NCBI GenBank assembly: GCA_905178155.1
Contig: CAJINV010000010.1
Location: 2,596,466-2,660,465, forward strand
DNA from: Amoebophrya sp. A120
Lineage: Eukaryota > Sar > Dinophyceae > Syndiniales > Amoebophryaceae
Direction of reading: 5' to 3'
Length of the DNA: 64,000 nucleotides
Shown: piece after piece, positions 1 through 9,611 of the stretch
Layout of the letters: the number at the start of each line of letters is the position of its first letter
Position numbering within the stretch: the stretch's first letter is position 1
Program-made: the position numbers and the translations under genes
The notes under the pieces: model-generated
The model's database searches: none
The model's input: the letters and a program-made list of their open reading frames with translations, nothing else
Told to the model about the DNA's origin: nothing

Positions 1-2
1 AG

Positions 3-155
3 ATCATCCGCGTCACAAAGCAAAACGATCTGACTTCTGAAGAGGATATGAAGAAAGACCAAGATCAGCGCACTGCGAAGATGAACTTCCTAGCACTATT
101 ACCTCTTGCGGAGGCAAGATCATCGGTTGTTTTTTTGTCACGGACGTGTATTTAA
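3..155 (+). CDS. 3' end of an unidentified protein gene
   Basis: An open frame enters from the left edge and ends at TAA (153-155). It encodes about 50 residues, a charged stretch (TSEEDMKKDQDQRTAK) followed by a hydrophobic one (FLALLPLAEA). The composition is protein-like, but there is no domain to recognise. It is probably the last exon of a gene lying mostly outside the window. Opposite-strand frames here look like shadows. Confidence 0.3.
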   Translation: MIRVTKQNDLTSEEDMKKDQDQRTAKMNFLALLPLAEARSSVVFLSRTCI

Positions 156-747
156 CACGAGCTTCACAATCGACCTTATCCCAATCTCGATCAGCGCTGC
201 ATGATTCTCGTGCAAAACCCTCGCAATTCAAAGATACGAAAGCTCCGCACTTTGCCAAACTTTTTCCGAAGATCGTCTTGTAGAATTTTATTTCGAGGCT
301 TTAATACAATAGTACATAGGTTTCGTACAACAGCATATGATGCCTCTTCAACGGTTCCAGTTGAACCGCTCTCGGGCTCTAGAACAGTGGAGGACTTACA
401 CAAAAGTGTTTTGTGCATGTAAATGATTTGAGGAAGTCGAAGTTTCCGGCACAGATAAAGAAAAATAATCGTACTAGACTCCTTGACCTTGTTCTTTCTC
501 ATCTGGTTGACGAAGGACGAAGGCGGCAAAAAAAAAAATGAACCGAACCGGCATGGGACCTAAAGCTTTGGCCGCCCGCTCATGATGTGTTAGAATCTCA
601 ACTGTTACGATGAAATGCAGCGCGGGACCACTACCGTTTTGGAGACAGGAGCATTTGTAGAGCATTTTCCACACCGCTCTGAATAAAATTGACGAAGCTC
701 GCCGTTCTCTAGTACTACGGCGTGAAGCACACCGGCACCGTAGCGCC
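156..747. other. intergenic spacer
   Basis: No convincing gene. Short frames on both strands overlap each other and have no domain-like composition. No repeat or element end was seen. Confidence 0.4.
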
Positions 748-2898
748 ATGACCTCTCCCAAAAATTCTACCCGGAAGTCTACCACGACGAAATGGGTCCA
801 GGAAATCAACTGGTCCATGCTGGCCACGTGGGTCACGCTTTTCACCACGGTGCTTTTCAACCTGCAGTTTCAGTTCATCTACCGCAATATGCAGCAGGGG
901 CCACTTTTCAACACCTTACTGACGGAGTACTCCGACCCGGTGATACTCGACGCGCTCGACCTTCTGGAAGATTTCCAAAAGGCGTCGGCCGGGGCGGTCG
1001 CCAAGGGTGCCGGGGTGGGGCTCGGGGGATCGGGACTCAGTGAGAAAGGGGCGAACAGTATCCAAGGAAAAAGCTGTATTTAGTGTAGCTGTCTTGTTCA
1101 GGTGACAGCATGACAAATTCGTTCTGCATGACCACAGAGAAATCCTGTCATGCACAGCTTGTATGTGAAAACATAAACATCTTTGAAAAAAAAAAAAACA
1201 GGACAGTGTGGGTGGCATGAGAAGTGTAACTGCTTATACATTTTCTGCATCACAGACTTACACTTACAGAGTTTTCTTCTTGCATAAACAGCTTCGGGAC
1301 GGAAAACTGGCAATACGCCTACGACTTATGCGCAGAAAAAAGTGTTTTTACAGTTACGCATTGTATTGCGGGCCAAGCATGACAGAATTTTTCTGTCATG
1401 CACAAAATGCTTGCGCGCCTCGTTTCTTCTGTGTTTTCCCTTATTATCTCTCTTGTGCATTCCACGGCATTCAGAGAAAGTCTGTGTTGCTGAACTTACA
1501 ACAAATGCGTCACTGTAACTGTATACACTTTTTTCTGGCCGCGATAAGATTTCCTGGAATTGCAGTACATAAACCACTACGCATTGGTGCAAATAGGTCT
1601 GGGTCTGGGAAGTAATGGAGATCTTGTCAGGCGTGCCTTGCATGTTTTTTGCTGAAGAACCACTACCGCTAGTACCGCATCAAAAGGTTTCCAGACCCAG
1701 ATCGGTATTTGCACTGCATAATCACCCCCGAGGACGGGAGATCGACCACGCAAGACGAAGGTTGATCTCCTGGTACAGCAAGGTACAGAAGTTGAAGTTG
1801 TAAATAAATGCTATTCATTTTAATAGTCACTCAGCAACTTCTCATGCGGGCAATGAAGCAGCTTTGCGTTGGTATTTTGTCATGCCAAAAAGTTTGCGAG
1901 TGTTTATGTTCTGTTGATGATGTCAGTATCAAAACAGGTACGGCTTTTCTTCGAGTTTGATCTGCTGTCCTCGTCTTACCTGGGCGTCATCCCGGGGGAA
2001 CGGCGGACGCAGTTTTTTCTCTCCATCGTGGAGCCTCTGGACACCCTCTCCCGCGCGATCGACTTACGGCCGCCAAACCCAGTCTTCGAATTTTTTCGCG
2101 AGCAGTACAACTTACCGAAGCGCGACATCGAGCTGGATTGGACCCGCGTACCGGCTTATGCAAAGAAAAAACTGTTTCACTGTGATGATTTTGCAAGATC
2201 TGCATCACAAGTTTGTTACACACGACACTGAAATTTTGTCATGCGCACTTCCCAAGGGAAAACACGGTGGAAAATCCAATGCCTTGCATGTATAGCAAGA
2301 CAAATAGTTTTGTGCTTCATTTTCTGCATCACAGGTTCACAGTGAAGCAGTTTTTTCTCAGGATACGGCGTATGCAAAGAAGAAGAAGACGTTACAGTTC
2401 ATCGACGTCCACATGATTGTGTTGTAGAAGATGAAAGCAATATTGCAAAGAAGTCCTGTCATGCGGAGAATGCATTATATGTTTATGCAAGTTTCTCTTG
2501 TCCTCCCGCAGAAGACCAAATTTGTGTTGCTGAATATGCAAACAGAATGTTTAACTGTAACAGCTTTTTTTTCCTTGGACGCCGCGAGTCTACAATTTAA
2601 GAAGCAAGAACACGACGCGAAAAGGAGAAGTAGCAAAGCCCGGGGAGCAGAACAGGAGGGGGGAAAGGGCAAGGAAAATCTCGTCTCACCCGCGGGTGGT
2701 CCTGCTGGAGCCGCGTCCGGGAAAAGTACTAGGGTAGCTTCGGATGTAAACGAAGATGCAGGGAATTTGGAGAAAGATCCGGTAAGAAGTACAGTAGACG
2801 GCGCATCCTGGGCGCCCGCTGGAGCACGACCGGTAGATGTTGAACCGGACCAACAAGGTCGGGGCGAGGGTAGTAGCGGTGCTCACGCAGAGCTGTGA
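748..2898 (+). CDS. Hypothetical protein with N-terminal hydrophobic segment, split by five elements
   Basis: Exons 748-1058, 1292-1326, 1552-1577, 1726-1782 and 1938-2156 join in frame after removing elements 1059-1286, 1327-1546 and 1578-1720 plus one direct-repeat copy each, and one GT-AG intron (1783-1937). A hydrophobic segment (MLATWVTLFTTVLFNLQFQF) lies near residue 30, followed by a helical, charged domain. The order (one membrane segment, then an RR-x-x-S-WY stretch and a second helical block) is loosely reminiscent of DUF4760-type proteins, a weak impression only. Beyond 2156 two back-to-back elements (2157-2365, 2371-2579) make the last exon ambiguous. Simple double excision gives a frame ending at 2737. 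A different junction would join the longer, basic, low-complexity frame ending at 2898. Confidence 0.6.
1059..1286 (+). mobile_element. Introner-like element, phase 2
   Basis: 228 bp, TATCC...GCATA, flanked by perfect direct repeats AACAG (1054-1058 and 1287-1291). Excision with one repeat rebuilds an AGC codon and keeps the frame. Confidence 0.8.
1327..1546 (+). mobile_element. Introner-like element, phase 1
   Basis: 220 bp, TATGCGCAGAAAAAAGTG...CACTTTTTTCTGG...GATA inverted ends. Flanks CGACT/AGATT match at 3 of 5. Removal joins GAC-T to TC-CTG in frame. Confidence 0.65.
1578..1720 (+). mobile_element. Short introner-like element, phase 0
   Basis: 143 bp, the shortest member. The ends carry the GGTCTGGGTCTGG / CCAGACCCAGA arms of the commonest family. 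Flanks ACCAC/ATCAC match at 4 of 5. Confidence 0.7.
1783..1937 (+). other. Canonical GT-AG intron
   Basis: Donor AAG|GTACAG and acceptor AAAACAG|GTACGG, phase 0. No terminal inverted repeat and no flanking direct repeat, so it is a conventional intron in the same gene as the elements. Confidence 0.65.
2157..2365 (+). mobile_element. Introner-like element, first of an adjacent pair
   Basis: 209 bp, TATGCAAAGAAAAAACTG...CAGTTTTTTCTCAGGATA. Flanks CGGCT/CGGCG match at 4 of 5. Its right flanking repeat is also the left flank of the next element. Confidence 0.7.
2371..2579 (+). mobile_element. Introner-like element, second of an adjacent pair
   Basis: 209 bp, the same length as its neighbour, starting TATGCAAAGAAGAAG and ending CTTTTTTTTCCTTGGA. 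Flanks CGGCG/CGCCG match at 4 of 5. Inserted directly against the preceding element's target repeat. Confidence 0.6.
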
Positions 2899-3917
2899 AT
2901 CGAAGATGAAGAATTTCTCGGCGCAAAAAGAAAAACAAGCTAAGTAGAGCACCATCTTCCATCGCGGCGGCAAAAGCAATTCGACGGTGGCCCAGGTTGA
3001 AATGGTTTATTTCAGGCGGGCCTTTCTTGCACTTAGTTGTAAGTACCACCCTCGGCCACTCCGGGCCAACTCCGACGTCGACATTGTTTACTGTTGCTTC
3101 GTCGGACGACGAGTCCTTGTACATCAAAGAAACCTCCATCTACACCTGAAACAACTCCGCCAGCAACGCGTGGTCGACCAAATAAGCTGCATTTTTTGTG
3201 CAATGAAAGAAGATTGTTCCATGTGTACTTCTTGATGATGCAATGTTTCATGCCGGGTCTATTCCCAGCAGGGCATAGAAATCAGGCCGTCTATTTGAAT
3301 TCATCTCCGCAGAACAACTCCATCTCTGCGCTTCCGCGGAAGAAATACTAAAATGAATTGCAGCTGTTGTAGTCCTTCTTCGCGGCCGCGCAACCTTTTG
3401 GAAAAAGCGAACTACGCCCGGAAATAAATGAATGAGAGCGCAACAAGATGATGAGAAAAAACTCGTTCTTATTCCCCGTGTTGTGGGAAAGGACCCGGAA
3501 AGTGTTGCGTCAGGAGGCCGCACTGTGCGGCGGCGAGGGGCAGAAGTATTGTTGGCTTGTTCCCGCCTTCAATAGCGGATTTCCGTACAGCTATCCATTT
3601 CTAGACAAGATTGGGATCATGATCTATGCCTATGGCTCTGTCCTCCTTGCCATCCGAATAAGAATTGCAGTACTTTCTCTTTCAGTGGCGATGGAGGAGC
3701 GAGGTACATCAAGCACGGATCAACTACTCTTCAAAGATGATCCAGCACTTCTGAGGCACTATGCCGGATGAACGATCTCATTTAGCACTACGTACCACGA
3801 CACTCCTCCCTCGTCCACTGTACCTATTTAGACACTACGAGGAAAGTAGGAGGTACTTCTAAATAGCCGACAGAAGTACATAGATCTGCACGTCATAGCT
3901 CTGTTTCGTGCACCATT
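2899..3917. other. intergenic spacer
   Basis: Several frames of 70-136 codons overlap on both strands, none with domain-like composition. No element with paired ends was found. Confidence 0.35.
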
Positions 3918-4178
3918 ATGGTTTGCATGACCAGAGAAGAACACAGACATGATATTCGGGGACTCACCGGAGGAAAAAGTTCTGTTGGCGGTGTATTCAA
4001 CGGTCGCCCGAGAAAATTAGTGAATAGGAGTAAAAACCATCCAAGACAGCGAAATTGGTGCGTTTATTCCGTTGCAGATAGTGAAGAAGCAAGAGTTCAT
4101 TTTTTCCTAGAAATTCTTGAGAAAAATGAAGAGGCCGATATGGAAGATTCATGTTTAGCAAGACGCAACAAGAAGTGA
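3918..4178 (+). CDS. Weak open frame, unknown
   Basis: 86 codons from ATG to TGA, charged and lysine/arginine/glutamate rich (for example HFFLEILEKNEEADMEDS). It could be a small protein or an exon. No family recognised and no splice context resolved. Confidence 0.25.
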   Translation: MVCMTREEHRHDIRGLTGGKSSVGGVFNGRPRKLVNRSKNHPRQRNWCVYSVADSEEARVHFFLEILEKNEEADMEDSCLARRNKK

Positions 4179-4408
4179 GTGTAGTATACTATAAATAAAA
4201 GTAACATCGAGGAAATAAAACAGCAAGAAGGCATTTTTCATGTGGTCATCATGTGATGGCATTTGTGTACAAAAGCAACAATATCATCTACGAACATCAC
4301 CAAGTGTGGCTGTGGGCGCGGGCGACGCGAATTTTCTGAAGATCACGACAATACCTTGGGACAAGAACATTGTACTGCTGGTGGTGGAGGTGTCCTCTAG
4401 TACTCAGC

Positions 4409-7400
4409 ATGACAGCGGTCGTCCTGCAACTTCTACACGAAGAACCACGACATAGTATTCCACCGCTACCAGTGACCGGCCGTGTTTTGGGTAGAAGTCA
4501 GTCGCAAGGGGGGCAGCAACTCATTCCAGCAGAGGAATCGACGCCGAGGACTTTGTCATCTTCGAGGACTACACGACCATATAGTACTACAGAAGTTCTT
4601 GTTCCAGCTCCTGGGCTAGAAGTACTTGCTGCCCCGCACAGTTGTCCGCACCGCGCAGACACTCGCGAAGCGAACAACCCGCGTCATCAAGGACTAGAAT
4701 TGGCAGGGTCGACGTTTGTGTCACCACCAAGAACACCAGCTCGCGCTTTTCAATCGTCACCTTCAAAGAATAAACCTAGTACCGCGGATCATAATCATTT
4801 TCACCTTGAAACATCGACCGGGCAGAAGGAGCCCACAGTCGTTTCTGGAACGAAAACTACTGGTGTACCCGTACCGAATAAAGAGCAAGAATTTGTAGTT
4901 CCCGCGACCAGCAGCAGCACCAGCAGCGAGAGCAGCAGGAGAGCATCTTTGCCGGAGCAAAGGAAACTACAGATCTTCGGTATGAACAATAAAAGTAGTG
5001 CGCCCCCTGATGGTCGTGAAACAAAGTCGGGAGTAGAGCACCTTCCAAAGTTGGGCTCCCGAGCCCTTGTTGGTTCCGCTACTGCGAAAAATGAACCGCA
5101 AAATAACTTTTTGCAAAGCAGGACGGGTCCTCGGGATCAAGATCAACCACTCGCTGGTGAGACATCAAACCCAGCACCATCAACCTCCTCTTCCTGCCCC
5201 CTTTTCGCGCCCTCCAGTAGACTCGGCGACGAGCACTTCGCCAGCTGGGCGGCGAGACCGCCCGCGGGAGCAGCCTTGAGGACTTTTGGCGGAGCTGCAG
5301 GAGCATCGTCGTCGAGTAGTGGAGCCGCGTCTCTTACTACAACGTCTTTCCCCGCCGCCCATGGTAAAATCTCTGGGCTTGAAACGACGCCAAATATTAT
5401 AGATACACCGGCGTCGAACAAGCAGGAAACAAAAGTGAGAAGTTCGTTTGCACCTGACCAGCATCTGGACTTCCGGTTTGGGAAGACGGTGGAGGAGTTG
5501 CGGGCGAAAATTTTTGCCGCCTCACAAGTGATATCAACTGCAAAAATGTCTGGGTCTGGAAGATTGCAACTTGTCATGCTGTTTTTGGACTCTAGAAAAA
5601 TTTGTATTGCGTGACCAGCAAGAGGGGTGCAGTTTGTGCTACACGGACAGGGCATTTCTCATGCGGAAGGTGCAGCAGGAAGGGTTCTAAAAACCTGTGA
5701 TGCTAGGTTATGCATTACAGGCATCAATGGTCATGAGAAATATGCATGACAAATCTGGCATTCTTCCAGACCCAGATATTTTTGCATTTGATAAGTGACG
5801 AACAGTTCCTGCACGACAGTGTCAGCAGAAGATCAAAACCAGAACCACGACTCAGCTGAGATCAACAGCCCACAGGACGAGAACAATATTAACTACACCA
5901 GCAGCAACCTAAAGTCCATTACTTTCGCCTTCAACACGAGCTTCGACCCCGGCTGGCTCGATTTGGTCAAAAATTTTGAGTACATTGACTTGAACCACCT
6001 GCAGAACCAGGACAACGCAGACACTTTCCAAGACTTAGGGCAGGAAAAAGTTGTGTTGTACTTTAGCGTTTTATATCTAGTGCGATTTGATGTCATCAGG
6101 GTCATGCAGCTATCCGGCGCAAAAATGCAAAAAGTGACCGGAATTTTTCGTAGCGCTTGTGCTTAGCGCTAGCATATGCAAAGGTATGACGTGACGTTTT
6201 GTCTTGCAAGGATGTTCTTGCGTGCTGCGGGAAATGAACCGCTAAAAGAGAAAAGCAGTGGTAAAAACTACACTTTTTCTGTTTCATAACAGCTGAAAGA
6301 CGAACACTTGCTGCAGGTGTTAGACCAAAACCCCACCCTGAAAGAGTTGCAGCTGTACTGGAATCCACAGCTGACCGACAAGTCGCTGAGCCAAATCGCG
6401 GTGAAATGCCGGCAGCTGGAGCGGCTTTCGATCGCGGGCTGCGTATTGGCGACGGACGTTACGGCGGTAGAGATTTCGAAGCATTTAGGAGGTACTAGCG
6501 CCGGTCAGGGAACTACAAGCAGCGCCTCGACCAGGATGGTACCACCAGCGAAAATGCCGTCTGTGACGGGTGGCGCAGCTGCTCCTGGTGCTACAATTGC
6601 TAGTACCTCGTCGTCCCCGATGAGCCAAAACAGCAGTCGTGCAGGATTAATACAGCCACAACTCGCAGCACCTCCACATTTGAGGCACTTGGACCTGACC
6701 CGGTGTCCGAAGATTTCGAGTGCCGGGGTGCGAAAAATTCTGCGCCGCTGCAAGACGTATCAAGTGCAAAAATGTCTGGGTCTGGAAAGTTGTCATGCTA
6801 AAAGTGCTGGATAATAGCCGGACTGCAATTATACGCAGCCAGGCATGACAAATTTTTGAGCTGCTATGTGTTGCGTATTCCGCATGAGAAATAACAACGT
6901 TTTTACGTGACAGATAGGAGAGCCTTGTTTTCCGATGCTCCTATGCATCACAGATTCTCGAGTCATGTCAGACGTGCATGACAAATGTAAGAATCTTCCA
7001 GACGGACCCAGACACTTTTGCATTTGATAAAACGCTCGAGGTCTTGCGGGTGTACGCGAACGCGCACCTGCTGCCGGACGCTTTTCCGCTGTATCAAATA
7101 CAAAAATGTCTGGGTCTGGAAGGATGTACCCTGTGATGCGCATTTCGGAACACACAAAAATCTCTCATGCATAGGTAGCAAAAGCTGCTCGCTTTCTGCC
7201 ACCAAAATGGGCGATTTGTCATGCGGGTTCGGCATTGCGGAAGCTTCTCGAAACCTGTGATGCTAGAGCTTCCATGTCAGACCTTCTGCGTCATGCAGAA
7301 ACAGCATGACTTTTCCAGACCCACACACTTTTACATTTGATACGCTGGAAAACGTGCCGAATTTGGAGCTTTTAGACGTCTGTGGCACGCAGATCTCAGA

Positions 7401-8158
7401 CGACAATCTGGCCACCGTGGGGAGGAAGTTGAAGGTATAGTGCTGATTTGTAAAAATAGTCATGCTCATGTGTGATGCCATGTTCTGTTGATCCTGCGTA
7501 TTAGTACCACGCACAGCAGCACCAGCTCTCTGCCTCCTATTCGAAGATCTATCATCAACTATACTAGTATAAACCACTTCACAACAGGTGCTCAACCTCT
7601 CTTGGTGCGTGCACATCACGGATAGCGGCGTGAAAGCTTTGTGCGACAATGTTGAGAGTCTGGAAGAGTTGATATCCTGTGCAAAAGTTGTATCGTGCTC
7701 GTACTAATTGCGTTTATGCATTACAAATCTTTTTGCTAAGGCAAATCCGCATTACAAATTCAATTTATAATGCTAAGTCAATTTGTAATGCAATTTATAC
7801 CAGTACGATACTTTTGCAGTGCATAGTTGAGCGTTTTCGGCAATTTGAACCTGACCGACCGCGCCGTGGACTATTTGGGCAGCAAGTTTCGCGATACGCT
7901 GACAACGCTAGACATCAATGGCTGCATATCCACAGTAAATTTCCTGTACATGTACAAATGCGAATTCTGCATGACAAAGCTTTCTTATAATTCTGCTCAG
8001 CATGACAAGCGGCATGCTCCACGTTGGTGAAATTTGTGATGCATTTTGTACATGTACAGGAAATTTGTATTGCATACTGCACTAACGTGAAACACCGGAC
8101 GCCCGAGTACTTGCTGACTAAATTGCCGCATCTCCGGGTTTTCCAAGTACACTCGTGA
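4409..8158 (+). CDS. Leucine-rich-repeat protein of the F-box/AMN1 (cysteine-containing) type
   Basis: Eight exons (4409-5531, 5799-6043, 6293-6757, 7035-7091, 7348-7434, 7588-7672, 7831-7926, 8082-8158) join into 744 residues without a stop. Residues 1 to about 370 are serine/threonine/proline-rich and probably disordered. From about 430 on there are repeated LRRs of the cysteine-containing type, e.g. LRHLDLTRCPKISSAGVRKI, LELLDVCGTQISDDNLATVG and LNLSWCVHITDSGVKALC. Such arrays usually serve as protein-binding platforms, often as substrate receptors of SCF ubiquitin ligases. No F-box was identified, so that role is inference. Four clear elements, one degenerate one and one GT-AG intron interrupt it, and the repeats line up only after their removal. 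The ATG at 4409 is the first in frame; an upstream exon is possible. Confidence 0.8.
5532..5793 (+). mobile_element. Introner-like element, CTGGGTCTGG family, phase 1
   Basis: 262 bp, TATCAACTGC...GTCTGGGTCTGGAAG at the left, matching inverted arm and GATA at the right. Perfect direct repeat AGTGA on both sides. Confidence 0.85.
6044..6292 (+). mobile_element. Degenerate element acting as an intron
   Basis: Arms CAGGAAAAAGTTGTG and CTACACTTTTTCTG are imperfect inverted repeats, and the right end reads TTTCATAACAG. The direct repeats are weak (AGGGC/ACAGC). Excision between CAG copies keeps frame, and this intron happens to end in AG. Confidence 0.5.
6758..7029 (+). mobile_element. Introner-like element, CTGGGTCTGG family, phase 0
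   Basis: 272 bp, TATCAAGTGCAAAAATGTC...TTTTGCATTTGATA. Flanks AGACG/AAACG match at 4 of 5. Excision joins two halves of an LRR. Confidence 0.8.
7092..7342 (+). mobile_element. Introner-like element, CTGGGTCTGG family, phase 0
   Basis: 251 bp between perfect CGCTG repeats (7087-7091, 7343-7347). None of the six junctions allowed by the repeat gives GT-AG, so splicing here must be non-canonical. Confidence 0.85.
7435..7587 (+). other. Canonical GT-AG intron
   Basis: Donor AAG|GTATAG and acceptor ACAACAG|GTG, phase 0. It sits between two element-type introns in the same LRR gene. Confidence 0.7.
7673..7825 (+). mobile_element. Short introner-like element, phase 1
   Basis: 153 bp, TATCCTGTGCAAAAG...CTTTTGCAGTGCATA, perfect flanking GTTGA. 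Different arm sequence from the common family. Confidence 0.85.
7927..8076 (+). mobile_element. Short introner-like element, phase 1
   Basis: 150 bp with long arms reading AAATTTCCTGTACATGTAC and its complement. Perfect flanking CTGCA. Confidence 0.85.
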
Positions 8159-9611
8159 TGGATGCTGGAAAGGTCTTGTTGGAGTTAAAATTGACGACTT
8201 CTACCTAGGAATTACTAATACTTATTGGAGATAACAAAAACGACCCCCCCCCTTCGGTCGTGCCGCAGGCCGTTGGCCGTTTTCGTGTCGTCCTCTCGGA
8301 AGTGCTATCCTGAGTAAAAACGTACCCACACCAGAGTTGTAACGCAGATTTGCAAAGACAGGAAGACTTGTAATGCGCATCCCCATGAGAGCCCTTTCCA
8401 ATCGTGTTTTGGAATTTGTGATGCTGTGAGCAGGATGAGCAGATGAATCTGTGATGCGGCTGCACTTGCTAACCTGCACTACACTGCAGAGCGGAACTTG
8501 TCATGCGTGACTCACAAAACTCCTAGGTTTGTGTTGCAAAATCCCCATCCTGACTCTGGTGTGGGTACGTTTTTCCTCGGGATAAGTGCTGCTGCTTGCT
8601 TACAACAAGGAGTTGTAGTTCTTCGAGGGGACTACAGACCACACAAGTAAGTACTTACATCGAAAATAAACGAGTTAGTGTAACAAGAAATGAAAGAACT
8701 TCAATTTTTACGTATGAAGAAGAAGAAGTATTTTGGCACGAGGACCACCACGACCTTTCGAACCATCAAACAGGCGACAGCGACAGTGCAAGTTGGAAAA
8801 GAAGTGGCACTCCGATCTGATACGATTCATCAATACAGCACGCTTGCCGATCTTCATCTGTAAGCGAAAAGTAATTCTCAAAGTTGCGCCGTTTATTTTT
8901 CCACTTGCAGAGTTGTAGGTGCTGTGGACGTCGCGCCGCTCGCGTTCTTTCGGAAAAAAAGTATGGCCGCATTCATATAGAAAACCAGAAGTCCTCCGCC
9001 CTTTCAGGTTGTTCGTGCGCGGCACTAGTACACAGGAGTTGCAGCTGTAGTTTTATGTACCATTGCCTGTGTAGAAGTGGGTCCTTTGTCAAGACCACGA
9101 CTTTATTTTCAGATTCTTTATAGTGATAAAGCTCGTAAACTCTGGTGCTGGGCTGCTTCAACTGCGGTCGTCGGTAGAAACAGAAATGCACGAGTTCCAC
9201 CACACTCGATTACTAGTAGGAGGATAGGCTCTTTATTGCACATCGTGATCTTCACTACCACTAGCAGCGATTTTATCTTCGTCTTTTATTCGTTTTTCGT
9301 TTCGTCATCGTCCTCTCTGGGCAGGTTCGTGTCGTGCCCGGTTTCCACGGAAGACGTTTCTGTTCGTGAGATGCACAACTTTTAGATCGCGGCGTTAACG
9401 ATCACGTATTTATGCTGCGCAGTACTAAGTAAAGTAGCTCTACTACTAAAGCGCCTACAACTCGCGCGTTAAAGTTTGAAACACCTCTGCTGGCACGTGA
9501 AAAGTATTGAAAGCTGGTTTTGCGAAAGCAGTGATAAAGTGTAAGTTGTGCCGACCAGCATTAAATGGCTCCTGTGCAGCACGGTCGTGGAAAGAAAAGG
9601 AAACGAAGAAG
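8159..9611. other. intergenic spacer with one element
   Basis: Holds the element at 8306-8584. The rest has only short overlapping frames on both strands and no recognisable gene. Confidence 0.45.
8306..8584 (-). mobile_element. Element of the CTGAGTAAAAACG family outside a coding region
   Basis: 279 bp, TATCCTGAGTAAAAACGTAC...GTACGTTTTTCCTCGGGATA, perfect flanking AGTGC. Its interior is the reverse complement of that in 57561-57839, so it is inserted in the opposite orientation, about 150 bp past the LRR stop codon. Confidence 0.8.

Noticed and set aside
2431-2584. ATG-initiated frame starting at 2431 as an independent gene
   Set aside because: Its first 50 codons lie inside an inverted-repeat element; only the part after 2584 looks like host coding sequence.
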